From assembly GCF_000312045.1 (NCBI RefSeq), contig NZ_HE978634.1, positions 2,164,098-2,228,097 on the forward strand: a stretch of DNA of 64,000 nt. The letters are read 5' to 3'. The notes under the pieces were generated by a model. It saw nothing but the letters and a program-made list of their open reading frames with translations. It ran no database searches and had not been told where the DNA came from. The DNA is from Noviherbaspirillum massiliense JC206 (GTDB taxonomy: Bacteria; Pseudomonadota; Gammaproteobacteria; Burkholderiales; Burkholderiaceae_D). Below, piece by piece: positions 26,326 to 35,442 of the stretch (positions are counted from its first letter, which is position 1; every line of letters begins with the position of its first letter). A program made the position numbers and the translations under genes.

Positions 26326-28944
26326 CTACGCTGCCTTTGCGTCGGACGACGCAAGAAAGTCCTGCGCAAACCGCTGCAGCACGCCACCGGCTTCGTAGAT
26401 CGACACTTCTTCCGCGGTATCGAGACGGCAAGTCACCGGCACTTCCACCCGTTCGCCGCTCCTGCGGTGGATCACGAGGGTAAGGTCACAGCGCGGCTTG
26501 CGCTCGCCGATCACGTCGAAGGTTTCAGTACCATCGATGCCAAGCGTGAGGCGGTTGACGCCAGGCTTGAACTCCAGCGGCAGCACGCCCATGCCGATCA
26601 GGTTGGTGCGATGGATGCGTTCGAAGCCTTCGGCCACGATGGCTTCCACGCCCGCGAGGCGCACGCCCTTTGCCGCCCAGTCGCGCGAGGAGCCCTGGCC
26701 GTAGTCGGCGCCGGCGATGATGCACAGCGGCTGCCGGCGTTCCATGTAGGTCTCGATCGCTTCCCACATGCGGGTCACCTTGCCTTCCGGCTCGATGCGG
26801 GCGAGCGAGCCGGGCGTCACCGCGCCGTGGGCATCGCGCACCATCTCGTTCTTCAGCGTCGGATTGGCGAAAGTGGCGCGCTGCGCGGTGAGGTGGTCGC
26901 CGCGGTGAGTTGCATAGGAATTGAAGTCTTCTTCCGGCAGCCCCATTTTCGCCAGGTACTCGCCGGCCGCCGAGCTCGGCAGGATGGCGTTGGATGGCGA
27001 CAGGTGATCCGTCGTGATGTTGTCGCCCAGTACCGCCAGGGGACGCATGCCAGTCAGCGTACGCGGGCTGGCCGCAAGCGCGCCCTGCCCTTCCCTGTCC
27101 CAGTACGGCGGGCGGCGGATGTAGGTGCTCATCGGACGCCAGTCGTAGAGCGGCTTGACCGCTTCCGTCGACGCCGCCTTCTTCTCGAACATCGGGATAT
27201 AGACATTGCGGAACTGTTGCGGCTTCACGCAGGACTTCACGATTGCATCGATCTCTTCATCGGTCGGCCACAGGTCCTTCAGCAGGATGGGCTTGCCGCT
27301 GGCATCGGTGCCGAATGCATCGCGCTCGATGTCGAAGCGAACGGTGCCGGCGATCGCATAGGCCACGACCAGCGGTGGTGAGGCAAGGAAGGCCTGCTTG
27401 GCGTAAGGATGGATGCGGCCGTCGAAGTTGCGGTTGCCGGAGAGGACGGCGGTCGCATACAGGTCGCGGTCGATGATTTCCTGCTGAATCTTCGGGTCGA
27501 GCGCGCCGGACATGCCGTTGCAGGTCGTGCAGGCGAAGGCCACGATGCCGAAGCCGAGCTTTTCCAGTTCCTTCTTCAGTCCGGCTTCTTCCAGGTACAG
27601 CTCCACCGCCTTCGAACCGGGTGCCAGCGAAGTCTTCACCCATGGCTTGCGGACCAGCCCCAGGCGATTGGCATTGCGCGCCAGGAGAGCCGCCGCAATC
27701 ACGTTGCGCGGATTGGAAGTATTGGTGCAGCTGGTGATCGCGGCGATGATGACCGCGCCGTCCGGCATCTGGCCCGGGACTTCCTCCCACTTGCCGGCGA
27801 TGCCCTTCGCCGCGAGGTCGGTGGTTGCCACGCGCGCATGCGGGTTCGAGGGGCCGGCCATGTTGCGCACGACGGAAGACAGGTCGAACTTCAGCACGCG
27901 CTCGTATTGCACATTCTTCAGCGTGTCGGACCAGAGGCCGGCTTCCTTCGCATAAATTTCCACCAGCTTCACCTGCTCTTCGCTGCGGCCGGTGAGCTTC
28001 AGATAATCGAGCGTCTGCTGGTCGATCGAGAACAAGGCCGCCGTGGCACCATATTCCGGAGCCATGTTGGAAATGGTCGCGCGGTCGCCCAGCGTCAGTG
28101 ACGAAGCACCCTCGCCATAAAACTCGAGGTAGGCGCCGACCACCCTGGATTTGCGCAGGAACTCCGTAAGCGCGAGCACGATATCGGTGGCGGTGATGCC
28201 AGGCTGGCGTTTGCCGGTCAGCTCCACGCCGACGATTTCCGGCAGGCGCATCCAGGAAGCGCGGCCCAGCATCACATTCTCGGCCTCGAGACCGCCGACG
28301 CCGACGGCGATCACACCCAGTGCATCGACGTGCGGCGTGTGGCTGTCGGTGCCCACGCAAGTGTCGGGGAAAGCCACGCCATCAATGGCATGGATGACCG
28401 GCGACATCTTTTCCAGGTTGATCTGGTGCATGATGCCGTTACCCGCGGGGATCACGTCCACGTTCTTGAACGCTTCCTTGGTCCATTCAATGAAGTGAAA
28501 GCGGTCCTCGTTGCGGCGATCCTCGATCGCGCGGTTCTTGGCGAATGCATCCGGGTCAAAGCCGCCGCACTCCACGGCCAACGAGTGATCGACGATCAGC
28601 TGCACCGGCACCACGGGATTGACCTTGGCCGGGTCGCCGCCCTGCTCGGCAATCGCGTCGCGCAGGCCGGCGAGGTCGACCAGCGCAGTCTGGCCGAGGA
28701 TGTCGTGGCAGACCACGCGCGCGGGGAACCAGGGAAAGTCGCGCTCGCGCTTGACTTCGATGATCTGCTTCAAGCAGTCGGTAAGGATTGCCGGATCGCA
28801 GCGGCGCACCAGGTTCTCGGCGTGGACGCGGGAGGTATAGGGCAGCTTTTCCCAGGCGCCCGGCTGGATCGCTTCGACAGCGGCGCGCGCGTCGAAATAG
28901 TCCAGCTTGGTGCCCGGCAGGTTTTTGCGGTATGCGGTGTTCAT
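26326..28944 (-). CDS. acnD: Fe/S-dependent 2-methylisocitrate (2-methylcitrate) dehydratase AcnD
   Basis: An 872-residue aconitase-superfamily enzyme with the 4Fe-4S cysteines in ITSCTNTSNPRN and ACTTCNGMSG, and a C-terminal swivel domain carrying GADYGQGSSRDWAA. It dehydrates 2-methylcitrate and needs PrpF as partner. The N-terminus (MNTAYRKNLPGTKLDYFD) is typical of AcnD and shorter than that of aconitase A. A REP-like hairpin separates it from prpC upstream. Confidence 0.95.
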   Translation of the reverse strand: MNTAYRKNLPGTKLDYFDARAAVEAIQPGAWEKLPYTSRVHAENLVRRCDPAILTDCLKQIIEVKRERDFPWFPARVVCHDILGQTALVDLAGLRDAIAEQGGDPAKVNPVVPVQLIVDHSLAVECGGFDPDAFAKNRAIEDRRNEDRFHFIEWTKEAFKNVDVIPAGNGIMHQINLEKMSPVIHAIDGVAFPDTCVGTDSHTPHVDALGVIAVGVGGLEAENVMLGRASWMRLPEIVGVELTGKRQPGITATDIVLALTEFLRKSRVVGAYLEFYGEGASSLTLGDRATISNMAPEYGATAALFSIDQQTLDYLKLTGRSEEQVKLVEIYAKEAGLWSDTLKNVQYERVLKFDLSSVVRNMAGPSNPHARVATTDLAAKGIAGKWEEVPGQMPDGAVIIAAITSCTNTSNPRNVIAAALLARNANRLGLVRKPWVKTSLAPGSKAVELYLEEAGLKKELEKLGFGIVAFACTTCNGMSGALDPKIQQEIIDRDLYATAVLSGNRNFDGRIHPYAKQAFLASPPLVVAYAIAGTVRFDIERDAFGTDASGKPILLKDLWPTDEEIDAIVKSCVKPQQFRNVYIPMFEKKAASTEAVKPLYDWRPMSTYIRRPPYWDREGQGALAASPRTLTGMRPLAVLGDNITTDHLSPSNAILPSSAAGEYLAKMGLPEEDFNSYATHRGDHLTAQRATFANPTLKNEMVRDAHGAVTPGSLARIEPEGKVTRMWEAIETYMERRQPLCIIAGADYGQGSSRDWAAKGVRLAGVEAIVAEGFERIHRTNLIGMGVLPLEFKPGVNRLTLGIDGTETFDVIGERKPRCDLTLVIHRRSGERVEVPVTCRLDTAEEVSIYEAGGVLQRFAQDFLASSDAKAA

Positions 28945-28971
28945 TACTCGTCAATGAAAAAGGTGTTGCGT

Positions 28972-29031
28972 AGGGTGCGCCATGCGCACCGCATTTTATG
29001 TACGGCGGGCAAGGTGCGCGCGGCGCACCCT
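28972..29031. repeat. REP-like inverted repeat, copy 2
   Basis: Arms 28972-28990 and 29013-29031 pair over 19 bases with two mismatches around a 22-base loop. The right arm is the exact reverse complement of the left arm of the element at 16076-16123. It sits in the 93-base gap between prpC and acnD, inside the prp operon, so its RNA form may modulate the prpC/acnD ratio. Confidence 0.75.
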
Positions 29032-29037
29032 GGTCCT

Positions 29038-30192
29038 TTACTTGCGCTTGTTGATGGGCACGAACTTCAGGTCTTCCGGCCCGACGTAATTCGCGCTCGG
29101 GCGGATGATCTTGTTGTCGATACGCTGCTCGATGATGTGGGCGGCCCAGCCGGAGGTGCGGGCGATCACGAACAGCGGCGTGAACATCGCGGTCGGCACG
29201 CCCATCATGTGGTAGGACACGGCGGAGAACCAGTCGAGGTTCGGGAACATCTTCTTGATATCCCACATCACGGATTCCAGACGTTCGGCGATGTCGAACA
29301 TCTTCATCGAGCCGGCTTCCTTCGACAGCCTGCGCGCGACTTCCTTGATCACCTTGTTGCGCGGGTCGGCGATGGTGTAGACCGGATGGCCGAAGCCGAT
29401 GATGACTTCCTTGTTTTCCACGCGCTTGCGGATGTCGGCTTCCGCCTCGTCCGGATTGTCGTAGCGCTTCTGGACTTCGAACGCGAATTCGTTGGCGCCG
29501 CCATGCTTGGGGCCGCGCAGTGCGCCGATCGCGCCGGTGATGGCGGAATACATGTCGGTGCCGGTGCCGGCGATCACGCGACTGGTGAAGGTCGAGGCAT
29601 TGAATTCATGTTCTGCGTACAGGATCAGCGACGTGTGCATTGCCCTGACCCACTCGTCGGAAGGCTGTTCGCCGTGCAGCAGGTGCAGGAAGTGGCCGCC
29701 GATCGAATCGTCGTCGGTTTCCACCTCGATCCGGTTGCCGTTGTGGCTGTAGTGATACCAGTAGAGCAGCATGGAGCCGAGCGATGCCATCAGCTTGTCG
29801 GCGATGCCGCGCGCATCTGGCACATTGTGGTCATCCTTTTCCGGCAATACGCAGCCGAGGGCGGACACGGCGGTGCGCATCACGTCCATCGGGTGGGAAG
29901 AAGCCGGCAGCCATTCCAGCACCGCTTTGACGTTGGCCGGAATGCCGCGCAGCGACTTGAGCTTGGCCTTGTATCCCTTCAGTTCGGCGACGGTCGGCAG
30001 CTTGCCGTGCACCAGGAGGTACGCAATCTCTTCGAACTCGCAGGCCTCCGCCACGTCGAGGATGTCGTAGCCGCGGTAATGCAGGTCGTTGCCGGTCCTG
30101 CCCACCGTGCACAAGGCGGTATTGCCGGCCGTGACGCCGGACAGCGCGACGGATTTTTTCGGTTTGAAACCTGTTGCTTGTTGCTCGCTCAT
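29038..30192 (-). CDS. prpC: 2-methylcitrate synthase
   Basis: A 384-residue citrate-synthase-family protein that condenses propionyl-CoA with oxaloacetate. Family features seen include [13 protein letters not shown] near the start, [32 protein letters not shown] split across the middle, and IGFGHPVY with its catalytic histidine. ATG 30192 follows GGGAGA and sits 17 bases after prpB; a longer open frame in the same phase upstream is a shadow of prpB. The prpB-prpC-acnD order supports methylcitrate rather than citrate synthase. Confidence 0.95.
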   Translation of the reverse strand: MSEQQATGFKPKKSVALSGVTAGNTALCTVGRTGNDLHYRGYDILDVAEACEFEEIAYLLVHGKLPTVAELKGYKAKLKSLRGIPANVKAVLEWLPASSHPMDVMRTAVSALGCVLPEKDDHNVPDARGIADKLMASLGSMLLYWYHYSHNGNRIEVETDDDSIGGHFLHLLHGEQPSDEWVRAMHTSLILYAEHEFNASTFTSRVIAGTGTDMYSAITGAIGALRGPKHGGANEFAFEVQKRYDNPDEAEADIRKRVENKEVIIGFGHPVYTIADPRNKVIKEVARRLSKEAGSMKMFDIAERLESVMWDIKKMFPNLDWFSAVSYHMMGVPTAMFTPLFVIARTSGWAAHIIEQRIDNKIIRPSANYVGPEDLKFVPINKRK

Positions 30193-30209
30193 CAAGATCT
30201 CCCGGTAAA

Positions 30210-31100
30210 TTACTTGGACTTCTGCTGCGCAAACAGCGCGTCGAGCTTTTGCTCGAATTCGTGGTAGTTGATGCGTTCGTACAATTCCATGCGCGTCTGC
30301 ATGGTATCGACGACATTCTTCTGCGTGCCGTCGCGGCGGATCGCGGTGTAGACGTTTTCCGCTGCCTTGTTCATGGCGCGGAAAGCGGACAGCGGATAGA
30401 GCGCCAGGCTCACGTTCGCCGACCGCAGCTCGTCCACGGTATAGAGCGGCGTGGCGCCGAACTCGGTGATGTTGGCAAGCACCGGTACCTTCACCGCGTC
30501 TGCGAACTTCTTGTACATCGACAGCTCGGTGATCGCTTCCGGGAAGATCATGTCGGCGCCGGCTTCCACGCAGGCATTCGCCCGGTCCAGTGCGGCTTCC
30601 AGACCTTCGACGGCAAGCGCGTCGGTGCGGGCCATGATGACGAAATTCTCGTCGGTGCGCGCATCGACCGCTGCCTTGATGCGGTCCACCATTTCCTGCT
30701 TGCTGACGATTTCCTTGTTCGGACGATGACCGCAACGCTTGGCGCCGACCTGGTCCTCGATGTGCATGGCGGCAGCGCCGAACTTGATCATGGACTTGAC
30801 CGTGCGCGCGACATTGAAGGCCGAAGAACCGAAGCCGGTATCGACATCCACCAGCAGCGGCAGGTCGCAGACATCGGTGATGCGGCGCACGTCGGTCAGC
30901 ACATCGTCGAGATTGGAAATGCCGAGGTCGGGCAAGCCGAGGGAGCCGGCTGCGACACCGCCGCCCGAGAGATAAATGGCCTTGAAGCCTGCGCGCTTGG
31001 CGAGCAATGCATGATTGGCATTGATGGCACCGACGACTTGCAGCGGCGCTTCTTCTTTGACCGCCTGACGGAAGGCGGCACCTGCGGAATGGAGACTCAT
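30210..31100 (-). CDS. prpB: Methylisocitrate lyase
   Basis: A 296-residue isocitrate-lyase-superfamily TIM barrel that splits 2-methylisocitrate into pyruvate and succinate. The active-site loop KRCGH is residues 121-125 with the catalytic C123, and the metal-binding VDVDTGFG lies near residues 84-91. It has an AAGGA ribosome site and is the first gene of the prp operon, 40 bases downstream of the predicted sigma-54 start. Confidence 0.96.
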   Translation of the reverse strand: MSLHSAGAAFRQAVKEEAPLQVVGAINANHALLAKRAGFKAIYLSGGGVAAGSLGLPDLGISNLDDVLTDVRRITDVCDLPLLVDVDTGFGSSAFNVARTVKSMIKFGAAAMHIEDQVGAKRCGHRPNKEIVSKQEMVDRIKAAVDARTDENFVIMARTDALAVEGLEAALDRANACVEAGADMIFPEAITELSMYKKFADAVKVPVLANITEFGATPLYTVDELRSANVSLALYPLSAFRAMNKAAENVYTAIRRDGTQKNVVDTMQTRMELYERINYHEFEQKLDALFAQQKSK

Positions 31101-31121
31101 TGTTTTTCCTTGTAGTCGGGT

Positions 31122-31133
31122 GTTTCATGAAAC
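31122..31133. promoter_or_regulatory. Palindrome in prpB leader, possible regulator site
   Basis: GTTTCATGAAAC is a perfect 12-base palindrome between the predicted transcription start (about 31140) and prpB. Its half GTTTCA matches the repeats near prpR (31286-31333), so it may be another PrpR contact point or a small leader hairpin. Confidence 0.4.
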
Positions 31134-31150
31134 GTGAACCATCCCTTTAG

Positions 31151-31166
31151 TGCAATCGACATGCCA
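31151..31166 (-). promoter_or_regulatory. Sigma-54 promoter of prpBC-acnD-prpFDE
   Basis: On the minus strand TGGCATGTCGATTGCA matches the -24/-12 consensus TGGCACG-N4-TTGCW at all but one of the defined bases. It lies 51 bases before the prpB start. The adjacent divergent gene encodes PrpR, a sigma-54 activator of exactly this operon in enteric bacteria. Confidence 0.8.
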
Positions 31167-31285
31167 GCCAGTAATGCTGGCCATAAGCGCCAAATATCAG
31201 TTCTGCAACTCCCGGAGAAATGCTTTTTCCTCAGGAGGTTATGGCCGCCAAAGCCGGGCAGCTCCCATCCATGCCCGACCACCGT

Positions 31286-31333
31286 CGTTTCAAATGACGT
31301 TACAATTGAAACGTTGAAACGCACGTTTGAAAC
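31286..31333. promoter_or_regulatory. TTGAAAC repeat cluster, candidate PrpR upstream activating sites
   Basis: Four related units occur in 48 bases: CGTTTCAA (31286-31293), TTGAAACG (31306-31313), TTGAAACG (31314-31321) and TTTGAAAC (31326-31333). The first two form an inverted repeat. The cluster is 120-180 bases upstream of the sigma-54 promoter, a normal distance for such an activator, and the last unit touches the prpR start codon, which would allow self-repression. Confidence 0.6.
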
Positions 31334-32941
31334 ATGGCTCGCTCCCCCTCCTTCCCTCGTACACCCGCCGACAAGCCGGTGATCTGGACTGTCTCGATCT
31401 CCCGGCTGTCGGAGCTGTTCCGCGACATCACGCCGGAGTTCGACGATCGCGCCATCATCGAGCCGATCAACCTCGGCTTCGAGGAGGCGGTGCGCCACAT
31501 CCGGGAAAGGATGGACACCGAACGCTGTGATGCGGTGATTTCCGCAGGCTCGAATGCCGCCTACCTGAAAGGCCGCCTGTCAGTGCCGCTGGTCATCGCC
31601 AAGGTCAGCGGCTTCGACCTCATGCAGGCACTGGCACGCGCACGCCGGATCAGTCCGGACATCGCCCTCGTCTCCTACCAGGAAACCATGCCCGAGCTGG
31701 CAGAATTCCAGACGGCTTTCGGCCTGAAGATCGTGCAGCGGACCTATACCACCGAGGAAGACGCAAGATCGCAGCTCAGCGAGTTGAAGGCCGCCGGCAT
31801 CAAGGTTGTCGTCGGCGCAGGACTGGTGACCGACCTGGCGGAGGAAGCGGGACTGGCAGGCGTATTCGTTCATTCGGAAGCATCGATCCGGCAAGCCTTC
31901 GAGGATGCGCTGGAGATTGCGCGCTATACGCAGCTCGAGTCCAGCGGCAAGAAGCGTCCGGTCGCCGATGCCCTGCGCGCCCGGCACGGGCTGAATGCCT
32001 TGCGCGGCGAATCGACGGCAATGCAGGCGGTGCGCGATTCGGTCGCGCTGTTCGCAAGATCGCCGGCCACTGTCCTGATCCAGGGTGAGACAGGCACCGG
32101 CAAGGAACTGGCGGCGCAAGCGATTCATCGCGAAAGCCCGCGCGCGCGCCAGCCGTTCGTGGCGATCAATTGCGGTGCCGTCGCGGAATCGCTGCTGGAA
32201 TCCGAGTTGTTCGGCTATGAGGAAGGCGCCTTCACCGGTTCGCGCCGCGGCGGGCATGCCGGCCTGTTCGAAACGGCCCATCGCGGCACGCTGTTTCTCG
32301 ACGAAATAGGCGAAATGCCGCTGGCCTTGCAGACACGGCTGTTGCGAGTGCTGGAAGAAAGAGAAATCGTGCGGGTGGGCGGCACCCGGCCGGTTCCGGT
32401 CGATGTGCGCATCATCAGCGCCACCCATTGCGACCTGGCCCAGCGCGTCCGGGATGGATTGTTCCGCGCCGACCTCTACTATCGCCTGGCAGTGCTGCGC
32501 ATAGCAATCGCGCCCTTGCGCGAGCGCATGGAAGACCTGGTGCCGCTGGCGGAATGGAGCCTGAAGAATGCGCTGGCCGCACTCGGCGTGCGGCCGCACG
32601 CCAACCTGCATGCAGAGCTGTTCGCCTGCGCGCCGCTGCTCGGCACCTATGCGTGGCCTGGTAATGTCCGGGAATTGCGCAACCTGATGGAGCGAGTGGC
32701 GCTGTTCCTCAGTGCCGAGCCGCTGCAGGCATTGACGCCGGGCTTCCTGGCGAAGCTTGCGCCGGAGCTTTCCGGCACCATCGCTTCCTCGGAAAAGCGG
32801 CGGCCAGCGACCTCACCGGAAACCATCGCGCAGGTACTGGCCCGCTTCAATGGGAATCGGGAAGCGGCTGCCAGGCATCTGGGGATCAGCCGCACCACGC
32901 TCTGGCGCAAGCTGAAGGAGGAAGACCGCATCTCGCGCTAA
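31334..32941 (+). CDS. prpR: Propionate catabolism regulator PrpR, sigma-54 dependent
   Basis: A 535-residue three-domain activator: PrpR_N sensor domain (about 15-200, with [19 protein letters not shown]), AAA+ domain (about 220-450; Walker A GETGTGKE) and a Fis-type helix-turn-helix at the end ([20 protein letters not shown]). In relatives 2-methylcitrate is the inducer. The sigma-54-contacting loop reads GAFTGS rather than the commoner GAFTGA. The N-terminus aligns well with enteric PrpR, so ATG 31334 is kept, although it has no clear ribosome site and follows directly on a TTGAAAC repeat. Confidence 0.95.
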   Translation: MARSPSFPRTPADKPVIWTVSISRLSELFRDITPEFDDRAIIEPINLGFEEAVRHIRERMDTERCDAVISAGSNAAYLKGRLSVPLVIAKVSGFDLMQALARARRISPDIALVSYQETMPELAEFQTAFGLKIVQRTYTTEEDARSQLSELKAAGIKVVVGAGLVTDLAEEAGLAGVFVHSEASIRQAFEDALEIARYTQLESSGKKRPVADALRARHGLNALRGESTAMQAVRDSVALFARSPATVLIQGETGTGKELAAQAIHRESPRARQPFVAINCGAVAESLLESELFGYEEGAFTGSRRGGHAGLFETAHRGTLFLDEIGEMPLALQTRLLRVLEEREIVRVGGTRPVPVDVRIISATHCDLAQRVRDGLFRADLYYRLAVLRIAIAPLRERMEDLVPLAEWSLKNALAALGVRPHANLHAELFACAPLLGTYAWPGNVRELRNLMERVALFLSAEPLQALTPGFLAKLAPELSGTIASSEKRRPATSPETIAQVLARFNGNREAAARHLGISRTTLWRKLKEEDRISR

Positions 32942-32943
32942 CC

Positions 32944-33597
32944 CTAGTACAGCGGTTCTTGCAAGCCTTCGCTTTCGAATGCGCGCTGCACTGCCGGACG
33001 CGCCGCGATCAGGGCGAGATGGTGGCCAAGATGCATGCGCTCACGTGCGGGCCGCTGCATGAAACGCGTCCAGCGGCCCAGCATCAGCAGGTAGGGATCG
33101 GCAGCGCTGTAATTTTCACCGAGCAGGTATGGTCCCCTGCCCTTGTCCGTATTCCGTGCCAGCGCAGATTCGATCAGGTCGAGCATGCCGCCGACTCGGC
33201 GCTCCGCATGTGCCTTCACCTGCGCTGCCGCACCGGCATCGTCAGTCAGCCGCTCCGGATAGAAATAGGTAAGCAGCTCCGCCTGCAGAGTGTTGGTCAG
33301 GTAAACCAGCCACTTGTAGAACTCGGCGCGCGCATCGGTACCAACTGGCGGCGCCATTCCCGCTTCCGGGTGACGATCGACTAGGTGCAGGCAGATGGCC
33401 GCCGTTTCGTAGAGCACGAGATCGCCGTCGATCAGCGTAGGGATGCGCCCGTTCGGATTCAGCTTCAGGTATTCCGGACTGGTGTGCGCATTCCTGTCCC
33501 TGTCCACCAGTACCAGTTCATAGGGAACGCCGAGCTCCTCCAGCAACATGTGGGGCGCGAGATTGGCATTACCTGGGTAATAATAGAGCTTGTACAT
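32944..33597 (-). CDS. Glutathione S-transferase family protein
   Basis: A 217-residue GST with an N-terminal thioredoxin-like domain (MYKLYYYPGNANLAPHMLLEE; the NPNGRIPTL cis-proline loop; YETAAICLHL) and a C-terminal helical domain with SAADPYLLML. Substrate unknown. ATG 33597 is used, since the reading from 33630 adds residues before the conserved start. It converges on prpR with only 2 bases between the stops and is divergent from the DUF1289 gene. Confidence 0.88.
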   Translation of the reverse strand: MYKLYYYPGNANLAPHMLLEELGVPYELVLVDRDRNAHTSPEYLKLNPNGRIPTLIDGDLVLYETAAICLHLVDRHPEAGMAPPVGTDARAEFYKWLVYLTNTLQAELLTYFYPERLTDDAGAAAQVKAHAERRVGGMLDLIESALARNTDKGRGPYLLGENYSAADPYLLMLGRWTRFMQRPARERMHLGHHLALIAARPAVQRAFESEGLQEPLY

Positions 33598-33632
33598 TGT
33601 TGGCCTGTGCCTCGTTTCAACCGATTCCAATT

Positions 33633-33824
33633 ATGCAAAATTCTTCGCCAAAGCGCCCCGATACTCCCTGCGTCGCCGTCTGCTCGACCACCTTCGACGA
33701 GGTGTGCCGCGGCTGCGGCCGCACCGTGGATGAAGTCGCGCAATGGGTATTCATGACTGACGAGGAAAAGGAAAAGGTCTGGCAGAGAATCACCGCACAG
33801 GGCTATCCGCGCCGCCAGTCCTGA
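33633..33824 (+). CDS. DUF1289 small cysteine-rich protein
   Basis: A 63-residue protein with the DUF1289 pattern: TPCVAVC at residues about 10-16, then VCRGCGRTVDEVAQW. The four cysteines suggest a bound metal. Function is unknown. ATG 33633 removes 12 upstream residues that overlap the GST start region. It converges on ntrC. Confidence 0.85.
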   Translation: MQNSSPKRPDTPCVAVCSTTFDEVCRGCGRTVDEVAQWVFMTDEEKEKVWQRITAQGYPRRQS

Positions 33825-33864
33825 CTGCCTGCGGTCTGCCGACTCGCGGCAGGCACATCCTCGG

Positions 33865-35400
33865 CTAATCGTCCTTCGCGCCGTCGATTCCCAGCTCCTG
33901 GATTTTCCGTGTGATGGTGTTGCGGCCGATACCGAGCCGGATCGCCGCATCATTCTTGCGTCCGTGAGTATGCTTCAGCGCCACCTTGATCAGCGCTGAT
34001 TCGAACTGCCGGCCGAGCGCATCCATTACCTCCGGCTGACCAAGGGCAAGCATGTGCGCCGCCTCGCTTTCCAGCAGCGTGATCCAGTTTTCCGCGTCGA
34101 CGGAGTCGTTGTCTTGCGCGAGCGAGGCGGATGACGGCGCATGCACTGCGCCATTTCCTGCGCCTTGTGTCGCATTGTCCGAATGCGCAATGGCCGGTAC
34201 TGGCACCAGCACAGTGACTGCCGCCGCAGATGCCGCAGGCAGGGATTCCCCATGCGTCAGGTCGGGCGGCAAATCCTTGATTTCCACGGTTTGCCCGGGC
34301 GCCATCACGGTGATCCAGTTGCACAGGTTTTCGAGCTGGCGCACATTGCCCGGGAAATCGAGGCTGGAAAGGAATTGCATCGCACTGTCGGACATCCGCT
34401 TGGCTTCGACGCCGAGCTGCTTCGCGCTTTGTGCGAGGAAGTGCCGTGTCAGGAGCGGGATGTCTTCACGCCGCTCGCGCAGGCTGGGCAACCGCAGGCG
34501 GATCACGTTCAGACGGTGATACAAGTCTTCGCGGAACAATCCTTCGCGGACCCGCTGCTCCAAGTTCTGATGAGTCGCTGCGATCACGCGCACGTTCGCT
34601 TTCAGCGGCTGATGGCCGCCGACGCGATAGAAATGGCCGTCCGACAGCACACGCAGGAGCCGCGTCTGCAAGTCGAAAGGCATGTCGCCGATCTCGTCCA
34701 GGAACAGCGTGCCGTTCTCGGCCTGCTCGAAGCGGCCGCGGCGCGTCGCCTGGGCGCCGGTGAATGCGCCGCGCTCATGACCGAACAGCTCGGACTCGAG
34801 CAGGTCCTTGGGAATTGCTGCGGTGTTCAGGGCGATATAAGGCTGCCCGGCACGCGGACTGTGCCTGTGCAGCGCCCGCGCCACCAGCTCCTTGCCGGTA
34901 CCGGACTCACCGGTGATGAGCACAGTGACATTCGATTGCGACAGGCGGCCGATGGCGCGGAACACGTCCTGCATGGCAGGCGCCTGCCCGAGGATTTCCG
35001 GCGTGTCCGCGGCTGCCTGTTCGACCTCCGCCTCGCGCAGGCTTTCATCTAATGCCCGTCGTATTAGTTCCACCGCCTTGTCGACGTCGAAGGGTTTTGC
35101 CAGGTATTCGAAGGCGCCGCCCTGGAAAGCCGCCACTGCGGAATCAAGGTCGGAAAAGGCGGTGATGATAATGACCGGCAAACCGGGATGTTTCGCCTTC
35201 ACAGCCTTCAGCAGCTCGAGGCCCGAGTCACCCGGCATGCGGATATCGGAAACCAGCACCTGGGGCGTGCCCTTTTGCAGTGCATCCATCGCATCGCGTG
35301 CATTGGAAAAGCTGGTGGTGGCCAGGTTTTCGCGCGCCAGCGCCTTCTCGAGCACCCAGCGTATCGATTCGTCGTCGTCAACAATCCAGATCGGCTTCAT
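33865..35400 (-). CDS. ntrC: Nitrogen regulation response regulator NtrC (NR-I)
   Basis: A 511-residue sigma-54 activator: receiver domain with phospho-acceptor D52 (VSDIRMP), AAA+ domain (Walker [15 protein letters not shown] loop) and a C-terminal Fis-type helix-turn-helix ([18 protein letters not shown]). A linker of about 90 residues, rich in alanine and proline (about 390-480), separates the last two and is longer than in enterics. Phosphorylated by NtrB under nitrogen limitation, it would activate glnA through the sites at 38879-38965. It follows ntrB by 42 bases. Confidence 0.95.
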   Translation of the reverse strand: MKPIWIVDDDESIRWVLEKALARENLATTSFSNARDAMDALQKGTPQVLVSDIRMPGDSGLELLKAVKAKHPGLPVIIITAFSDLDSAVAAFQGGAFEYLAKPFDVDKAVELIRRALDESLREAEVEQAAADTPEILGQAPAMQDVFRAIGRLSQSNVTVLITGESGTGKELVARALHRHSPRAGQPYIALNTAAIPKDLLESELFGHERGAFTGAQATRRGRFEQAENGTLFLDEIGDMPFDLQTRLLRVLSDGHFYRVGGHQPLKANVRVIAATHQNLEQRVREGLFREDLYHRLNVIRLRLPSLRERREDIPLLTRHFLAQSAKQLGVEAKRMSDSAMQFLSSLDFPGNVRQLENLCNWITVMAPGQTVEIKDLPPDLTHGESLPAASAAAVTVLVPVPAIAHSDNATQGAGNGAVHAPSSASLAQDNDSVDAENWITLLESEAAHMLALGQPEVMDALGRQFESALIKVALKHTHGRKNDAAIRLGIGRNTITRKIQELGIDGAKDD

Positions 35401-35442
35401 TCGTGTTCCAAGTCATATTCGAGCGGCGCTTCAGTCCGTCGC

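Noticed and set aside
24997-27381. A 794-codon plus-strand open frame opposite prpF and acnD
   Set aside because: Antisense shadow; the minus-strand genes carry all catalytic motifs and nothing in the plus reading is recognisable.
29038-31128. A 696-codon open frame on the minus strand covering prpC and prpB
   Set aside because: Only the part after 30192 is real (PrpC). The upstream 312 codons are an arginine-rich out-of-frame reading of prpB, which itself is motif-complete in another frame.
33836-33852. Hairpin CTGCCG-ACTCG-CGGCAG between the convergent DUF1289 gene and ntrC
   Set aside because: Six base pairs with no T-run on either strand; too weak to call a terminator.
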